A program made the position numbers and the translations under genes. A stretch of DNA of 43,266 nucleotides from Opitutales bacterium. Its GTDB lineage: Bacteria; Verrucomicrobiota; Verrucomicrobiia; Opitutales; Oceanipulchritudinaceae. The stretch lies in contig JAFGLA010000070.1 of NCBI GenBank assembly GCA_016928295.1, positions 1 to 43,266 on the forward strand, in the 5' to 3' direction. Positions 23,416-33,297 of this stretch are shown here, in pieces (the stretch's first letter is position 1; the number at the start of each line of letters is the position of its first letter). Below the pieces are notes generated by a model that was not told the DNA's origin, ran no database searches, and worked only from the letters and a program-made list of their open reading frames with translations.

Positions 23416-24543
23416 GTGTTGGCATCCGAAAAAATCAAGGTTCTGATCGTTGACGACTCACTCGTTGTGCGCCGAATGCTTTCGCGCATCCTGAGCGAAG
23501 ACCCGATGATAGAGGTGGTGGGCACGGCGGAAGACCCTTACGACGCGGAAGGGAAGATTCTTCAACTTAATCCGGACGTTCTCACTCTGGACATAGAGAT
23601 GCCCAAGATGGACGGGCTGACATTCCTGAAAATACTCATGGAAAAGCGGCCCATGCCGGTCATCGTCATGAGTTCGCTAAGTCAGGCAGGCTCCTCCTAC
23701 GCGATGGACGCGCTCCAGTACGGCGCAGTCGAGGTGCTCGCCAAACCCTACGGCCCATACTCTGTCGGCGGGGTGGGCGCACAGCTTGTTGACAAAGTGA
23801 AGGCCGCCGCAGCGTCGCGAAAGAGAATCGGCATACTCAAGCGCAGCTTTGCAAGCGCAAGCGCCGCCGCAAGGGCAAAACCCGCCGCAACTGGCGCTGC
23901 CCCCGCCGCTCCAATTTCACCCGCGGTGCCTGCGGCGCCTCCGGCACGCTTCCACTCCCGCCAGCTTATAGCCCTTGGAGCTTCCACCGGCGGCACAGAG
24001 GCGCTCAAGGAAGTGCTCATCGCCCTGCCCGCGGACATGCCGCCCATAGTTATCGTGCAGCACATCCCGCCCTATTTCTCCAAAGCCTTTGCGGACCGCC
24101 TGAACGGCCTTTGCGCCCTCTCGGTAAAGGAAGCCGAAGAGGGAGACCTCGCCAAACCGGGTACGGCGCTCGTCGCCCCGGGGGACTTCCACATGGTGGT
24201 CCAGTGGGGAACGAAGGGCTATCAGGTTTCACTAAAGAAAGGCCCGCAGGTCTGGCATCAGCGCCCGGCCGTGGACATTCTCTTCAAGACAGCGGCTGAA
24301 GCGGCGGGCAAATACTGCATCGGCGCGCTATTTACCGGCATGGGGCGCGACGGGGCCGAGGGCCTGCTCGCAATCAAGAACAAGGGCTGCATGACCTTTG
24401 CGCAAGACGAAGCCTCGTGCGTCGTTTACGGTATGCCCAAGGCCGCCGTGGAGCTTGGAGCAGCAGTCAAAGTTGCGCCGCTGGACAAGATTGCCGGGCT
24501 TCTGCGCGAAGCGTCGCTATCCGGCAGAGGACCGGGCGTTTAG
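23416..24543 (+). CDS. cheB: Protein-glutamate methylesterase CheB
   Basis: The 375-residue protein has a receiver domain (residues 7-125, acidic pair D13/D14, phospho-acceptor D59 in LTLDIEMP, K110). A linker rich in Ala and Pro follows (about 145-178). The methylesterase domain carries the catalytic triad S190 (LGASTGG), H216 (VQHIPP) and D312 (GMGRDGAEG). It removes methyl groups from or deamidates receptors, opposing CheR. The start is GTG at 23416 (or TTG three bases on), nine bases after cheR, so the two genes are one unit. Confidence 0.95.
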   Translation: MLASEKIKVLIVDDSLVVRRMLSRILSEDPMIEVVGTAEDPYDAEGKILQLNPDVLTLDIEMPKMDGLTFLKILMEKRPMPVIVMSSLSQAGSSYAMDALQYGAVEVLAKPYGPYSVGGVGAQLVDKVKAAAASRKRIGILKRSFASASAAARAKPAATGAAPAAPISPAVPAAPPARFHSRQLIALGASTGGTEALKEVLIALPADMPPIVIVQHIPPYFSKAFADRLNGLCALSVKEAEEGDLAKPGTALVAPGDFHMVVQWGTKGYQVSLKKGPQVWHQRPAVDILFKTAAEAAGKYCIGALFTGMGRDGAEGLLAIKNKGCMTFAQDEASCVVYGMPKAAVELGAAVKVAPLDKIAGLLREASLSGRGPGV

Positions 24544-24643
24544 GGATAATTCACTTGGCCACAAGAGAATGCGCATCGGACAGTGTTATGCATTGCTCTT
24601 TACAAGAATGCATTTGCGCACCTAGTCTGACAGCTTACTCCCA

Positions 24644-26581
24644 ATGGAACAGGCAACATTTCCCAACTTCAGACTCTGCCAGTTCGTTCTGGACAAAAAC
24701 GGATGCATCACAGGCGCCAGCGCCGACGCTGCGGACAGAATCTGCTCCCCCCACAAGGAGATAAGCGGCCTGCCCCTGCGCGAACTGCTCCTTTCAATCG
24801 AAAGCACTTGGGAAAGCCTGCTGCCCGAAGACGTCGAAAAATGGCCTGACGAACTGTTCCTACCTTGGGAAAACACCGGCACGCGCATGGCCGCAGGGCT
24901 TTCGCTGAACATTCTCCAATGCGGAGAAAGCTGGATGGCGACAGCTGCCCCCGCTCTCTGCCCGGGCGACGGCCTTGAACAAGCGTCCCTTCAGGACATC
25001 CCGACAAACGCCGCCACGGTGGGCCAGCTATTCCTGCGCCTAAGAACGGCGGAAAGCCGCCTGAACAACTACCTGCACAATTTCCCGGGCATATTCTTCA
25101 GCCAAAGGCCGGACTTTTCCTTCAGCTACATAGGGCCGGGCCTCTCGGACAAGCTGGAGATGAACACGCGCCCCCTGCTTCGCAACGGAAGCCAGTTTCT
25201 GGACCTCATCCTCAAGGCCGACCGCGCGGGCTTTTTGAAGGACATCGAGCAAAGCTCCATCCGCAGCGAGAGCTTCAGCCTGAACTACCGCATCAAAAGC
25301 CCCACTACGGGCAGCATCGTGTACATCATGGACGTGCGCACCCCGCGCCTGTCCCCGGGCGGGCTGCTGCTCGGCTACGAAGGCGTGATGATAGACGTGA
25401 CGCGCCAGTCCATAGCCGAGGCGCGCCTGTCCCGCTCCGCGTGGAAGGAAAACCTGGCCACGATTACAAGCGGCCTAATCCACGACTTTTCCAACGTGAT
25501 GGCAGGCATATTCTCGCTTTCGGAACTGTACTGCTCCTCGCTGGAAAAAGAACACCCCTGGCAGCGCGGAATGTACCAGATAATGGAATCCAGCCGCGAG
25601 GCGCGAAAGCTCGTCCGCCGCATCATAGACCTTAACCGCGAAGTGGCCGGGCAGAAGAATTACTTCAACCTCGAAAACCTGCTCGGCGAACAAATGGACC
25701 TCATCCGCGCGGTCCTGCCAAAGCATACGAAAATAGAGACCGAGATGACGGGCGAGGAACTGCCCGTGTATCTGGACGATGTCTCGTTCCGCCAGACAAT
25801 ACTCAACCTCGCCATCAACAGCCGCGACGCCATAGAGCGCGACGGCTCCATCCGCATCAAAGTCAGCAAAGTCGAAGCCGACGGCCTGATTTTTGAAAAA
25901 GCGCCGGGCTTCACCTCGGTGGCGCCCAAAGAGGGCGTGCTTATCGAGTTCAGCGACACAGGCTGCGGCATCCCGCAGGAGCTTCTGGCGCGCATCTGGG
26001 ACCCCTTCTTCACGACCAAGGAAGCAACGCGCGGCTCCGGCTTCGGCCTGTATAACGCCCGCCTTTTCATCGCGCAAAGCAAGGGCCGCATAGCCGTTCA
26101 CAGCGAGGTAGGCAAGGGAACGAGCTTTTACATTTACCTGCCCCTTGCGGACTTCAGTGAAGCGCTCGACGCTGAGGAAGAATCCGTCACCGCAGAAGGA
26201 GAATGCCCCCGCCGCCGTCACTGCGTGGCAATAATAGCAAGCGGCGACACGGCGAACTTCGACGTAGTGGGCCGTATGCACGAAAGGGAGTGGGAGCTTA
26301 TCTGCTTCAAGCGTCCCGAGGCTCTGCGCCGCTACCTGCGCGAAACGCCGCGTAGCCCCGACCTGCTGCTCACAATACTGCTCGGCGCGGACAACGTGGA
26401 CAGCGCATTCGTCAAAGAGCTGAAGGACGCGCACGAGAGCATGAAATTCGCCGTGCTGTCCAGCGGGCGCAGCCTTGACGAACTCCCCGCCGAAGACCTT
26501 GCTCTGATGAACCTCTCGATAGAGGACCACGGCGCGCCGGACGAAGTGGTGCAACAACTCGAAAAGCTGCTCCTGACGTAG
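24644..26581 (+). CDS. Sensor histidine kinase with a C-terminal pseudo-receiver
   Basis: A soluble 645-residue kinase. Residues 1-120 are PAS-like but poorly conserved (FVLDKNGCITGASADAADRI). A second PAS region lies about 135-258, ending in GYEGVMIDVTRQ. The dimerisation helix has H280 in SGLIHDFSNVMAGI, the HDFxN type of H box. The ATPase domain has N392, DTGCGIP (438-444) and GSGFGL (464-469), all intact. Residues about 518-645 resemble a receiver (HCVAIIASGD; SPDLLLTILL; MKFAVLSSG), but the position expected for Asp is Thr/Ile, so it probably cannot be phosphorylated. The gene follows cheB by 100 bases. Signal and partner are unknown. Confidence 0.85.
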   Translation: MEQATFPNFRLCQFVLDKNGCITGASADAADRICSPHKEISGLPLRELLLSIESTWESLLPEDVEKWPDELFLPWENTGTRMAAGLSLNILQCGESWMATAAPALCPGDGLEQASLQDIPTNAATVGQLFLRLRTAESRLNNYLHNFPGIFFSQRPDFSFSYIGPGLSDKLEMNTRPLLRNGSQFLDLILKADRAGFLKDIEQSSIRSESFSLNYRIKSPTTGSIVYIMDVRTPRLSPGGLLLGYEGVMIDVTRQSIAEARLSRSAWKENLATITSGLIHDFSNVMAGIFSLSELYCSSLEKEHPWQRGMYQIMESSREARKLVRRIIDLNREVAGQKNYFNLENLLGEQMDLIRAVLPKHTKIETEMTGEELPVYLDDVSFRQTILNLAINSRDAIERDGSIRIKVSKVEADGLIFEKAPGFTSVAPKEGVLIEFSDTGCGIPQELLARIWDPFFTTKEATRGSGFGLYNARLFIAQSKGRIAVHSEVGKGTSFYIYLPLADFSEALDAEEESVTAEGECPRRRHCVAIIASGDTANFDVVGRMHEREWELICFKRPEALRRYLRETPRSPDLLLTILLGADNVDSAFVKELKDAHESMKFAVLSSGRSLDELPAEDLALMNLSIEDHGAPDEVVQQLEKLLLT

Positions 26582-26671
26582 ATATAGCAAGAGCCGCCTT
26601 TCCACCGGGGCAAATAAGGGAACCAAGGGCTTGACGGCTTTTCAAATGCCGCGACAGCAAATACCCTTCAA

Positions 26672-26777
26672 GGGAACGTCTTTAAGTGGACGGACCGAGG
26701 GGGCGGGATGGATTTTTTGAGATTTTAACCGGAAAGACACCCGCATTCCGACGGGAGTTCTATTTTAAGACGCTCCT
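26672..26777 (+). repeat. Interspersed intergenic repeat, copy B (shortened, about 106 bp)
   Basis: It has the same layout as copy A but an inner part of about 50 bases is missing. The ends ACGTCTTTAAGTGG and CTATTTTAAGACGC are again roughly complementary, although their sequence differs from the ends of copy A. Bases 26729-26765 are identical to copy A. It ends 73 bases before the yejB-like gene. Confidence 0.8.
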
Positions 26778-26850
26778 TAGCCTTGAAACACTCCGCGCGG
26801 AAGCTAGGCTGTTGCTGTTCTCCCTTTTTTTGCAACGCACTCCCCCATAG

Positions 26851-27909
26851 ATGCGCGACTACTTCATCCGCAGATTCCTGCTCATACCGCCGACGATAAT
26901 CGGCATCACGATACTGGTGTTCTTCATCGCCCGTATCATGCCCGGCGGCCCCCTCGAACAAGCACTCATGCAGGGGCAGATGATTCAGCAAATGGGCGAA
27001 GGGCGCCAGAGCGCACGCCTTGGCGAAGGCTCCAACATCACAAGCCGCCAGCGCGAACAGCTCGCCGCCCTTTACGGCTACGACAAGCCCTGGTACGCCG
27101 CCTATGCGGACTGGCTGGGCGATGTCGCGCAGGGAGACCTCGGCAAGTCCTTCCGCTACCAGATACCCGTCTGGCAAATGATACGGGACTGCCTGCCCGT
27201 CTCCATCTACTACGGCCTTGCGACACTTTTCATAACCTACGGCGTCTGCATCCCGCTTGGCATAGTAAAAGCCATACGGCACCGAACATGGATGGACACA
27301 ACAAGCTCCATCCTCGTATTCGCAGGCTACGCAATCCCGGGCTACGTGCTCGGCGCGCTGCTCCTGCTCTACTTTTCCTTTGACCTTGAATGGTTCCCCA
27401 AGCGCGGCTTCATTGGCGAGGACTTTGAAGGCATGACGCTCTGGAGCGCCATTGCTGACCCCGACGTATCCGCCCTGCGCATGATGGGCAGCCTCCTCTG
27501 GCACAGCGCCCTGCCCCTTTGCTGCTACATGGTGGGCAGCTTCGCAGTACTTACGATGCTGATGAAAAACAGCCTCATGGACAACCTCGCCGCGGACTAC
27601 ATGCGCACCGCCGTCGGCAAGGGCATGGAGTTTCGCAAAGCCGTGGTAAAGCACGCCCTGCGCAACTCGCTTATCCCGATCGCAACAGGCTTCGGCAACA
27701 ACATATCGCTGTTTCTCACAGGCTCGTTCCTGATCGAGAAGATATTCAACATCAACGGCTTTGGTCTATTGGGCTTCAACAGCGTCGTGGATTACGACTA
27801 TCCCGTCGTGATGGGCGTCTTGCTCCTGTCCTCGATCCTGCTGCTACTTGGCAACATACTCAGCGACATGCTCGTTGCCGCCGTGGACCCGAGAATCCGC
27901 TTCAAATAA
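26851..27909 (+). CDS. Peptide (YejB-type) ABC importer permease
   Basis: A 352-residue inner-membrane permease of the oligopeptide/microcin C class. It starts with the typical MRDYFIRRFLLIPPTIIGITILVFFIARIMPGG split over the first helix (residues 1-33). A periplasmic insert with many Gln residues follows. Then come PVSIYYGLATLFITYGVCIPLG, the EAA-like loop YMRTAVGKGMEFRKAVVKHALRNSLIP in parts, and a last helix VMGVLLLSSILLLLGNILSDM ending VDPRIRFK. The insert and the order of partners resemble YejB rather than OppB. First gene of a four-gene unit; the next permease begins six bases after its stop. Confidence 0.9.
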   Translation: MRDYFIRRFLLIPPTIIGITILVFFIARIMPGGPLEQALMQGQMIQQMGEGRQSARLGEGSNITSRQREQLAALYGYDKPWYAAYADWLGDVAQGDLGKSFRYQIPVWQMIRDCLPVSIYYGLATLFITYGVCIPLGIVKAIRHRTWMDTTSSILVFAGYAIPGYVLGALLLLYFSFDLEWFPKRGFIGEDFEGMTLWSAIADPDVSALRMMGSLLWHSALPLCCYMVGSFAVLTMLMKNSLMDNLAADYMRTAVGKGMEFRKAVVKHALRNSLIPIATGFGNNISLFLTGSFLIEKIFNINGFGLLGFNSVVDYDYPVVMGVLLLSSILLLLGNILSDMLVAAVDPRIRFK

Positions 27910-27915
27910 CCCGCG

Positions 27916-28980
27916 ATGCGCCTCAACCCCCTGACAGTCAAGAAGCTGAAACGCTTCCGCTCCATCCGGCGGGGCTACTGGTCGCTCATAATTCTGGGCG
28001 TATTCTTCGCGCTGACCCTCTGCGGAGAACTGCTTGTGAACAACAAGGCACTGCTGGTCAGCTACGACGGGCACTGGCACTTCCCCATTTTTCACTCCGG
28101 CATATACACGGGCGAGGATTTCGGCCTCGATTACAAGAGCGAGGCCCGCTATCGGGAGCTGGACGACTTCTTCGAGCGCATCGGCTCTGACAATTTCGTC
28201 ATCATGCCCCTCGTCCCCTACGGCCCGCTGGAGCAAGACTTTCGCGCAGGCGAATACCCGCCCAATCCGCCCTCTTTCGAGCGCCAGCACTATCTCGGGA
28301 CGGACTCCCTTGCGCGGGATGTTCTGGCAAGGCTGTTCTACGGCTTCAGGGTGGCCATGCTGTTCTCTCTGGCCTTCGTAGCGATAAGCTTTGCAATCGG
28401 TATAGCAACCGGCTGCGCGATGGGCTACTTTGGCGGAATTACTGACCTTGCGGGCCAGAGGTTCATGGAAATCTGGTCGAACATCCCCCTGCTGTATCTT
28501 GTCATAATCATGCGCTCGCTCATGCCCGCCGGGGCGAGCACCACGATGCGCATCACGACGCTGCTCCTTATAATGTGCGCGTTCTCATGGGTCGGCATGG
28601 CCTACCTGATGCGCACGGCCACTTACCGCGAAAAGGCACGCGAATACGTGGACGCGAGCCGCGTTCTGGGCGCAGGAACCTTCCGCATACTTTTCAAGCA
28701 CATCCTGCCCAACACCGTGTCCATTGTCGTGACCTTCATACCCTTCATGGCGGCAAGCGGCATCACGGCCCTCACCGCGCTCGACTTTCTGGGCTTTGGC
28801 CTGCCTCCGCCCACTCCAAGCTGGGGCGAGCTGCTCGAACAGGGAACCCAGCGCATGGACGCGCCGTGGATTGTAACGAGCACCTTCGTCGTAATGGTGA
28901 CTGTGCTCACCCTCGTGGCCTTCGTAGGCGAAGCCATACGCGAAGCCTACGACCCGAGAAAATTTTCAACGTATCAGTAG
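27916..28980 (+). CDS. Peptide (YejE-type) ABC importer permease
   Basis: A 354-residue permease. A first membrane helix (about residues 23-41) is followed by a long periplasmic loop (about 42-125) with HFPIFHSGIYTGEDFG and LGTDSLARDVLARLFYGFR, the marks of the YejE/OppC class. Five further helices follow; the cytoplasmic EAA loop is REYVDASRVLGAGTFRILFKHILPN and the tail is AFVGEAIREAYDPRKFSTYQ. It should pair with the preceding permease to form the channel. The binding-protein gene follows after 40 bases. Confidence 0.9.
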   Translation: MRLNPLTVKKLKRFRSIRRGYWSLIILGVFFALTLCGELLVNNKALLVSYDGHWHFPIFHSGIYTGEDFGLDYKSEARYRELDDFFERIGSDNFVIMPLVPYGPLEQDFRAGEYPPNPPSFERQHYLGTDSLARDVLARLFYGFRVAMLFSLAFVAISFAIGIATGCAMGYFGGITDLAGQRFMEIWSNIPLLYLVIIMRSLMPAGASTTMRITTLLLIMCAFSWVGMAYLMRTATYREKAREYVDASRVLGAGTFRILFKHILPNTVSIVVTFIPFMAASGITALTALDFLGFGLPPPTPSWGELLEQGTQRMDAPWIVTSTFVVMVTVLTLVAFVGEAIREAYDPRKFSTYQ

Positions 28981-29020
28981 ATAGAGACATCAAAACTCTT
29001 ACGCACCCATTCTTTCCCAA

Positions 29021-30958
29021 ATGAAGAAATCCAGACTCCTCCCCCTTCTGCGCCTGTTTTCCCTCACCCTTGCCGCGACTCTCCTTTGCGGCACCGCTCT
29101 GGAAGCGAAAAACGACTACGGCTACTCCACCGAGCCTCTCAACGCCGAGGAACAGGCAGTAATAGACGCCCATTACGCCTCGAAGCCGGATTTCTTCACA
29201 TTTGCGACGCCTGCGGACATTCCCGACGGCCTCGACTGGCAGGACGGGCAGGATGAAAAACCCTTTGCCGACCCCAAGGCGAAACGCGGCGGCACGGTGC
29301 GCAGCTTCATGCTCTCATGGCCGCCGACATTGCGCTTTGTCGGGCCGGACGCGAACCATTCCATGCGCGGAGTCTTTCTGGACGAAAACAAGATGTCGCT
29401 CTGCGAATACCACCCGATAACGCACCACTGGATACCCGGGCTGGCGACGAATTGGGCCGTGTCCAAGGACAAGCGCACGGTGTATTTCCGCCTCGACCCG
29501 GACGCCCGCTACTCGGACGGAGTGCCCGTAAAGGCGGACGACTACCTTTACACGTTCTACTTCATGCAGAGTGAGCACATCAGCGCGCCCTGGTACAACA
29601 ACTGGTACAGCAGCTCTTACGCAAACATCACAAAATACGACGACTACACAATTTCCGTCACCCTGCCCGAGGCCAAGCCGGACCCAGTGTATTACACTGC
29701 CCTTTCGCCCACGCCGTCGCATTTTTACCGAGTGCTGAACAATTACTTCATTGAAGATTTCCAGTGGAAGTTCGAGCCTACGACAGGCCCGTGGGAACTA
29801 AAGCCGCGCAACATCAAGCATGGCGAATACATCACCCTGACCCGCGTCAAAGACTGGTGGGCAAACGACAAGAAGTTCCAGAAAAACCGCCACAACCCCG
29901 ACAAGCGCAAGTTTACGCTAATCCGCGACTACCAGATCGCCTTCGAGTCCTTCAAAAAGGGCGACATAGACATGTTTGCGCTCACTCTGCCCGAATACTG
30001 GCATGACCGGACAGCGAACATCGAGCCGGTAAAAAAAGGCTGGATACACCGCGCGACTTTTTACAACGACGTGCCGCAGGCCACGATAGGGCTGTATATA
30101 AACCGTGCCAACGCCCTGCTCGCGGACAAGTATCTGCGCCAAGGCATACAATACGCCTGCAACTGGCAGAAGGTGATAGACTTCCACTTTCGCGGCGACT
30201 ACGCACGCCTTCAGGGCGAGGTGGACGGCTACGGAGAGTTCGACCACCCGACGCTGCGCCCGCGTCCATTTGACGTGACCAAAGCGCGCGAGCTGTTCGC
30301 AAAGGCGGGTTTTGACAAGGCCGGCCCGGACGGGGTGCTTGTAAACGCGCAGGGCCAGCGCCTGAGTTTTGCCGTAAGCATGGCGGAGTCGCCCAACACC
30401 CGCGTTGTAGAGATTTTGAAGGAAGAAGCCCTCAAGGCGGGGCTGGAGTTCAACATCGACGTTCAAGACCCGACGGCCAATTACAAAAAAGTGCAGGGCA
30501 AGCAGCACGAGATAGCCTTCACGGGCTGGAACGTGGGCCTGCCTTACCCGCGCTTCTGGGAAGGCTATCATTCCGTAAACGCCTACAACCCCGACGGTAG
30601 CATCAAGGAGCAGACAAACAACATCACATCCACTGCCGATGCCGAGCTTGACGCCATGATCGACGAATACGACCGCCTTGAAAACGTGGACGACATGATA
30701 GCCCTCGCCCACAAAATGGAAGAGTTCCTTTACGACGAGGCGTCCTTTGTCCCGGGCTACAAGATGCCCTTCTACCGCCTCGGTTACTGGGGCTGGATGC
30801 AGTTCCCGGAGGGCTTTGACGTGCCCCTGTCCGAAGGGCCGAACCAGTACGGCCTCTACTGGATAGACGAGGGCAAGAAAAAGGAGATTGAGAAAGCCGC
30901 CAAAAAGAAGACCGACCTTGGCGAGAGCACTGAAAGCTACGGCGAAAAACCCGAGTAA
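29021..30958 (+). CDS. Peptide-binding protein of the YejA class
   Basis: A 645-residue exported solute-binding protein (SBP_bac_5). The signal peptide spans residues 1-28 ([21 protein letters not shown]). The Cys lies after LL rather than a Gly/Ala/Ser, so a lipobox is doubtful and the protein is probably soluble in the periplasm. Typical marks are [43 protein letters not shown], and [23 protein letters not shown] in parts, as in YejA-like proteins rather than OppA. A charged low-complexity tail ([18 protein letters not shown]) follows the fold. Substrate is likely peptides or a peptide-like compound; which one cannot be read from sequence. Confidence 0.92.
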   Translation: MKKSRLLPLLRLFSLTLAATLLCGTALEAKNDYGYSTEPLNAEEQAVIDAHYASKPDFFTFATPADIPDGLDWQDGQDEKPFADPKAKRGGTVRSFMLSWPPTLRFVGPDANHSMRGVFLDENKMSLCEYHPITHHWIPGLATNWAVSKDKRTVYFRLDPDARYSDGVPVKADDYLYTFYFMQSEHISAPWYNNWYSSSYANITKYDDYTISVTLPEAKPDPVYYTALSPTPSHFYRVLNNYFIEDFQWKFEPTTGPWELKPRNIKHGEYITLTRVKDWWANDKKFQKNRHNPDKRKFTLIRDYQIAFESFKKGDIDMFALTLPEYWHDRTANIEPVKKGWIHRATFYNDVPQATIGLYINRANALLADKYLRQGIQYACNWQKVIDFHFRGDYARLQGEVDGYGEFDHPTLRPRPFDVTKARELFAKAGFDKAGPDGVLVNAQGQRLSFAVSMAESPNTRVVEILKEEALKAGLEFNIDVQDPTANYKKVQGKQHEIAFTGWNVGLPYPRFWEGYHSVNAYNPDGSIKEQTNNITSTADAELDAMIDEYDRLENVDDMIALAHKMEEFLYDEASFVPGYKMPFYRLGYWGWMQFPEGFDVPLSEGPNQYGLYWIDEGKKKEIEKAAKKKTDLGESTESYGEKPE

Positions 30959-31019
30959 GGCCAGCGCACACCAAATACGCCCAACACGCGAATTATCACG
31001 TTTCCATCTTATTTTCCCC

Positions 31020-32030
31020 ATGCCAGACAAGGTCCAGGAGCCTCTTATTTCGGTGCGAGAGCTTCGCGTCGGTTTCGACACGGAAGCGGGGCCGCTCGTC
31101 GCCGTGGACGGGGTCAGCTTCGACATTCCGCTCGGTGGGCGCCTTGGCATAGTGGGCGAAAGCGGCTGTGGAAAGAGCGTGACCGCGTTCAGCATAATGC
31201 GCCTTCTGCCCCGCCCTTCGGGAAACATTCTCGGCGGAAGCATCCTCTTTGACGGCGCGGATCTCGCAAAAGCGAGCGATGCGGACATGCGCAAGATTCG
31301 CGGGCGGCGCATAGGCATGGTGTATCAGGAACCGATGGCTGCGCTTAACCCCGTGCGCAGCGTGGGCAGCCAGATGATGGAAACGCTCCTGTTGCACCTG
31401 CCTCTTAAAAAGAAGGACGCGGCGGAGCGGAGCGTCGAGCTGCTCGCCAAAGTGGGCATACCATCCCCCCGTGAACGCATGGCCGCGTATCCGCACCAGC
31501 TTTCGGGCGGAATGCGCCAGCGCGTCATGATTGCGATGGCCCTTGCCTGCGAACCGGAACTGCTCATTGCTGACGAGCCGACGACCGCGCTCGATGTCAC
31601 GATACAGGCGCAGATACTGGACCTGATCCTGTCCCTTCAGGCAGAGACGGGCATGGCGCTGGCCCTTATAACGCACGATCTTGGCGTGATAGCGCAGACC
31701 TGCTCCGAAGTGCTCGTCATGTACGCGGGGCGCGTCGTGGAAAAGGGACGAACCGAGGACATTTTCGACAAACCCGCCCATCTTTACACAAAGGGCCTCC
31801 TCGAGAGCATACCGAGGCTCGATTCCGAGCGCAAGAAACGCCTGCCCACGATCCCGGGCATGGTGCCGGGCCTCAAAGACCTGCCCGCAGGCGCCCGCTT
31901 CGCCCCGCGAAGCTGCCACCCCAAGGCGGCGCAGTATGTGCAAAGCGAAGCCTACCGCACGATACGCCCGGGCCTTGTCAAAGTGGGCGAAGGGCACTGG
32001 GTCGAGGATTGCGAAGCTGTTCGCGTATAA
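31020..32030 (+). CDS. Oligopeptide ABC transporter ATPase (DppD/OppD-like)
   Basis: A 336-residue ATPase that powers the importer. Walker A is GESGCGKSV (about residues 46-54), the Q loop is [11 protein letters not shown], the ABC signature is [15 protein letters not shown], Walker B is [13 protein letters not shown] and the switch His is in [11 protein letters not shown]. The C-terminal oligopeptide-transporter region is present but lacks the Cys-rich CPYA cluster; only [14 protein letters not shown] resembles it. The ATG at 31020 follows the binding-protein gene by 61 bases. E. coli YejF carries two ATPase halves; here there is one and no second ATPase gene follows, so it may act as a homodimer or use a distant partner. 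Confidence 0.93.
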   Translation: MPDKVQEPLISVRELRVGFDTEAGPLVAVDGVSFDIPLGGRLGIVGESGCGKSVTAFSIMRLLPRPSGNILGGSILFDGADLAKASDADMRKIRGRRIGMVYQEPMAALNPVRSVGSQMMETLLLHLPLKKKDAAERSVELLAKVGIPSPRERMAAYPHQLSGGMRQRVMIAMALACEPELLIADEPTTALDVTIQAQILDLILSLQAETGMALALITHDLGVIAQTCSEVLVMYAGRVVEKGRTEDIFDKPAHLYTKGLLESIPRLDSERKKRLPTIPGMVPGLKDLPAGARFAPRSCHPKAAQYVQSEAYRTIRPGLVKVGEGHWVEDCEAVRV

Positions 32031-32087
32031 CCCCGACTCCGCTTCAAACTTTTGTTCGGTGTTTTGAGGTCCAAAAGAAGCATATGC

Positions 32088-32118
32088 ACATTGTTCTGCG
32101 TAACAATGTTGATTTTTT
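32088..32118 (+). terminator. Rho-independent terminator after the ABC transporter genes
   Basis: Stem ACATTGTT/AACAATGT (8 bp) with a 6-base loop, then TGATTTTTT. It ends about 30 bases before the purM start. Confidence 0.65.
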
Positions 32119-32145
32119 CCAACGCTCTGTTGATGCTTGTCCGAC

Positions 32146-33225
32146 ATGGAAGCACGCAAAGCCTACGCGCAAGCTGGTGTTGATATCGACCTGGCCACTA
32201 ATCTGCTCGACGACATGAAGCCCGTCCTCAAGACGGCCAGCCGCCCCGAGGTGCTCGGCAGCATCGGCGGTTTCGGCGGTCTGTTCGACCTTGGCAAGAT
32301 TGCCGGTTCCGGGCAGGGCATCCTCGCGTCCAGCACGGACAGCGTGGGAACAAAGGTCAAAGTCGCCGTGATGGCGGACCGTCACGAGGGCCTCGGCCAC
32401 GACATCGTGAACCACTGCTGCAACGACGTGGCGGTGACGGGCGCGCGCCCGATTTTCTTCCTAGACTACTACGCGGCGGACAAGCTTGAGGCCAAGGCTT
32501 ACAAGGAAATCCTGACCGGTCTTGCCAACGCCTGCCGCGCGGCCAACGTCGCCCTTATCGGCGGAGAGACGGCGGAGCTGCCCGGAGTGTATGCCAAGGG
32601 CCACTACGATCTGGTCGGCACCATCGTGGGCCTTGCAGTTCGCGAGGAGATGCTTTCCGGCGAAACCATCCGCTCCGGCGACGTAGTCATCGGCATCGGC
32701 TCCAGCGGCCTGCACACCAACGGCTTCTCCCTTGCCCGCAAGGTCATTTTTGAAAAGCTCGGCCTTGGCGTGAACGACAAGCTGCCCGGCTACGACATCA
32801 CCGTTGCGGACGCGCTTCTTGCCCCGCACATGAATTACGCTGGCCTCATCGCAAGCATTTCGGCGAAGTACAACAAGGCCGGCAACGTGACGAGCGTTCG
32901 CGAAGGCAACTCCTTCTACGGCGCGGCCCACATCACAGGCGGCGGCCTCACGGGCAACATCCCGCGCATCCTGCCCGCCAACGTGGACGTGGAGATCGAC
33001 ACAAAGAGCTGGGAACCGCTGCCCGTCTTCAAGGTGCTCGCCGAGAACAGCGGTGCGGACTTCGAGGAAATCTACGAGGTCTGGAACATGGGCTGCGGCA
33101 TGACCTTCATGGTGGCCCCCGAAGAGGCGGCAAACATCATGGCGGACATTCAGGCCGCGGGCTTCAATGCCTGGGTCGCAGGCAAGGTCGTGGAAGGCTC
33201 CAAGAAGGTCAAACTGCTCAAGTAG
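32146..33225 (+). CDS. purM: Phosphoribosylformylglycinamidine cyclo-ligase (AIR synthase)
   Basis: PurM closes the imidazole ring to form AIR in purine synthesis. The 359-residue protein shows KAYAQAGVDIDLA at the start, GSIGGFGGLFDL, the phosphate/Mg loop STDSVGTKVKVA, GLGHDIVNHCCNDVAVTGA, LIGGETAELPGVY and AAHITGGGLTGNIPRIL. The ATG at 32146 is preferred over a TTG nine bases earlier. No SD. It stands between a terminator and gcvT, which starts 72 bases on and may share its transcript. Confidence 0.96.
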   Translation: MEARKAYAQAGVDIDLATNLLDDMKPVLKTASRPEVLGSIGGFGGLFDLGKIAGSGQGILASSTDSVGTKVKVAVMADRHEGLGHDIVNHCCNDVAVTGARPIFFLDYYAADKLEAKAYKEILTGLANACRAANVALIGGETAELPGVYAKGHYDLVGTIVGLAVREEMLSGETIRSGDVVIGIGSSGLHTNGFSLARKVIFEKLGLGVNDKLPGYDITVADALLAPHMNYAGLIASISAKYNKAGNVTSVREGNSFYGAAHITGGGLTGNIPRILPANVDVEIDTKSWEPLPVFKVLAENSGADFEEIYEVWNMGCGMTFMVAPEEAANIMADIQAAGFNAWVAGKVVEGSKKVKLLK

Positions 33226-33297
33226 CATCCCACATCACAATAGCAATTGCTTGTATGGTCCGCAGATAAAGCGGACTGCTTTTCACATGTTTTACCG

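Noticed and set aside
25475-26626. Minus-strand open frame opposite the sensor kinase
   Set aside because: A shadow of the kinase ATPase domain; no motif or start signal.
29918-31318. Long minus-strand open frame across the binding protein and ATPase genes
   Set aside because: Antisense to two well-supported genes, with an abnormal composition and no domain pattern.
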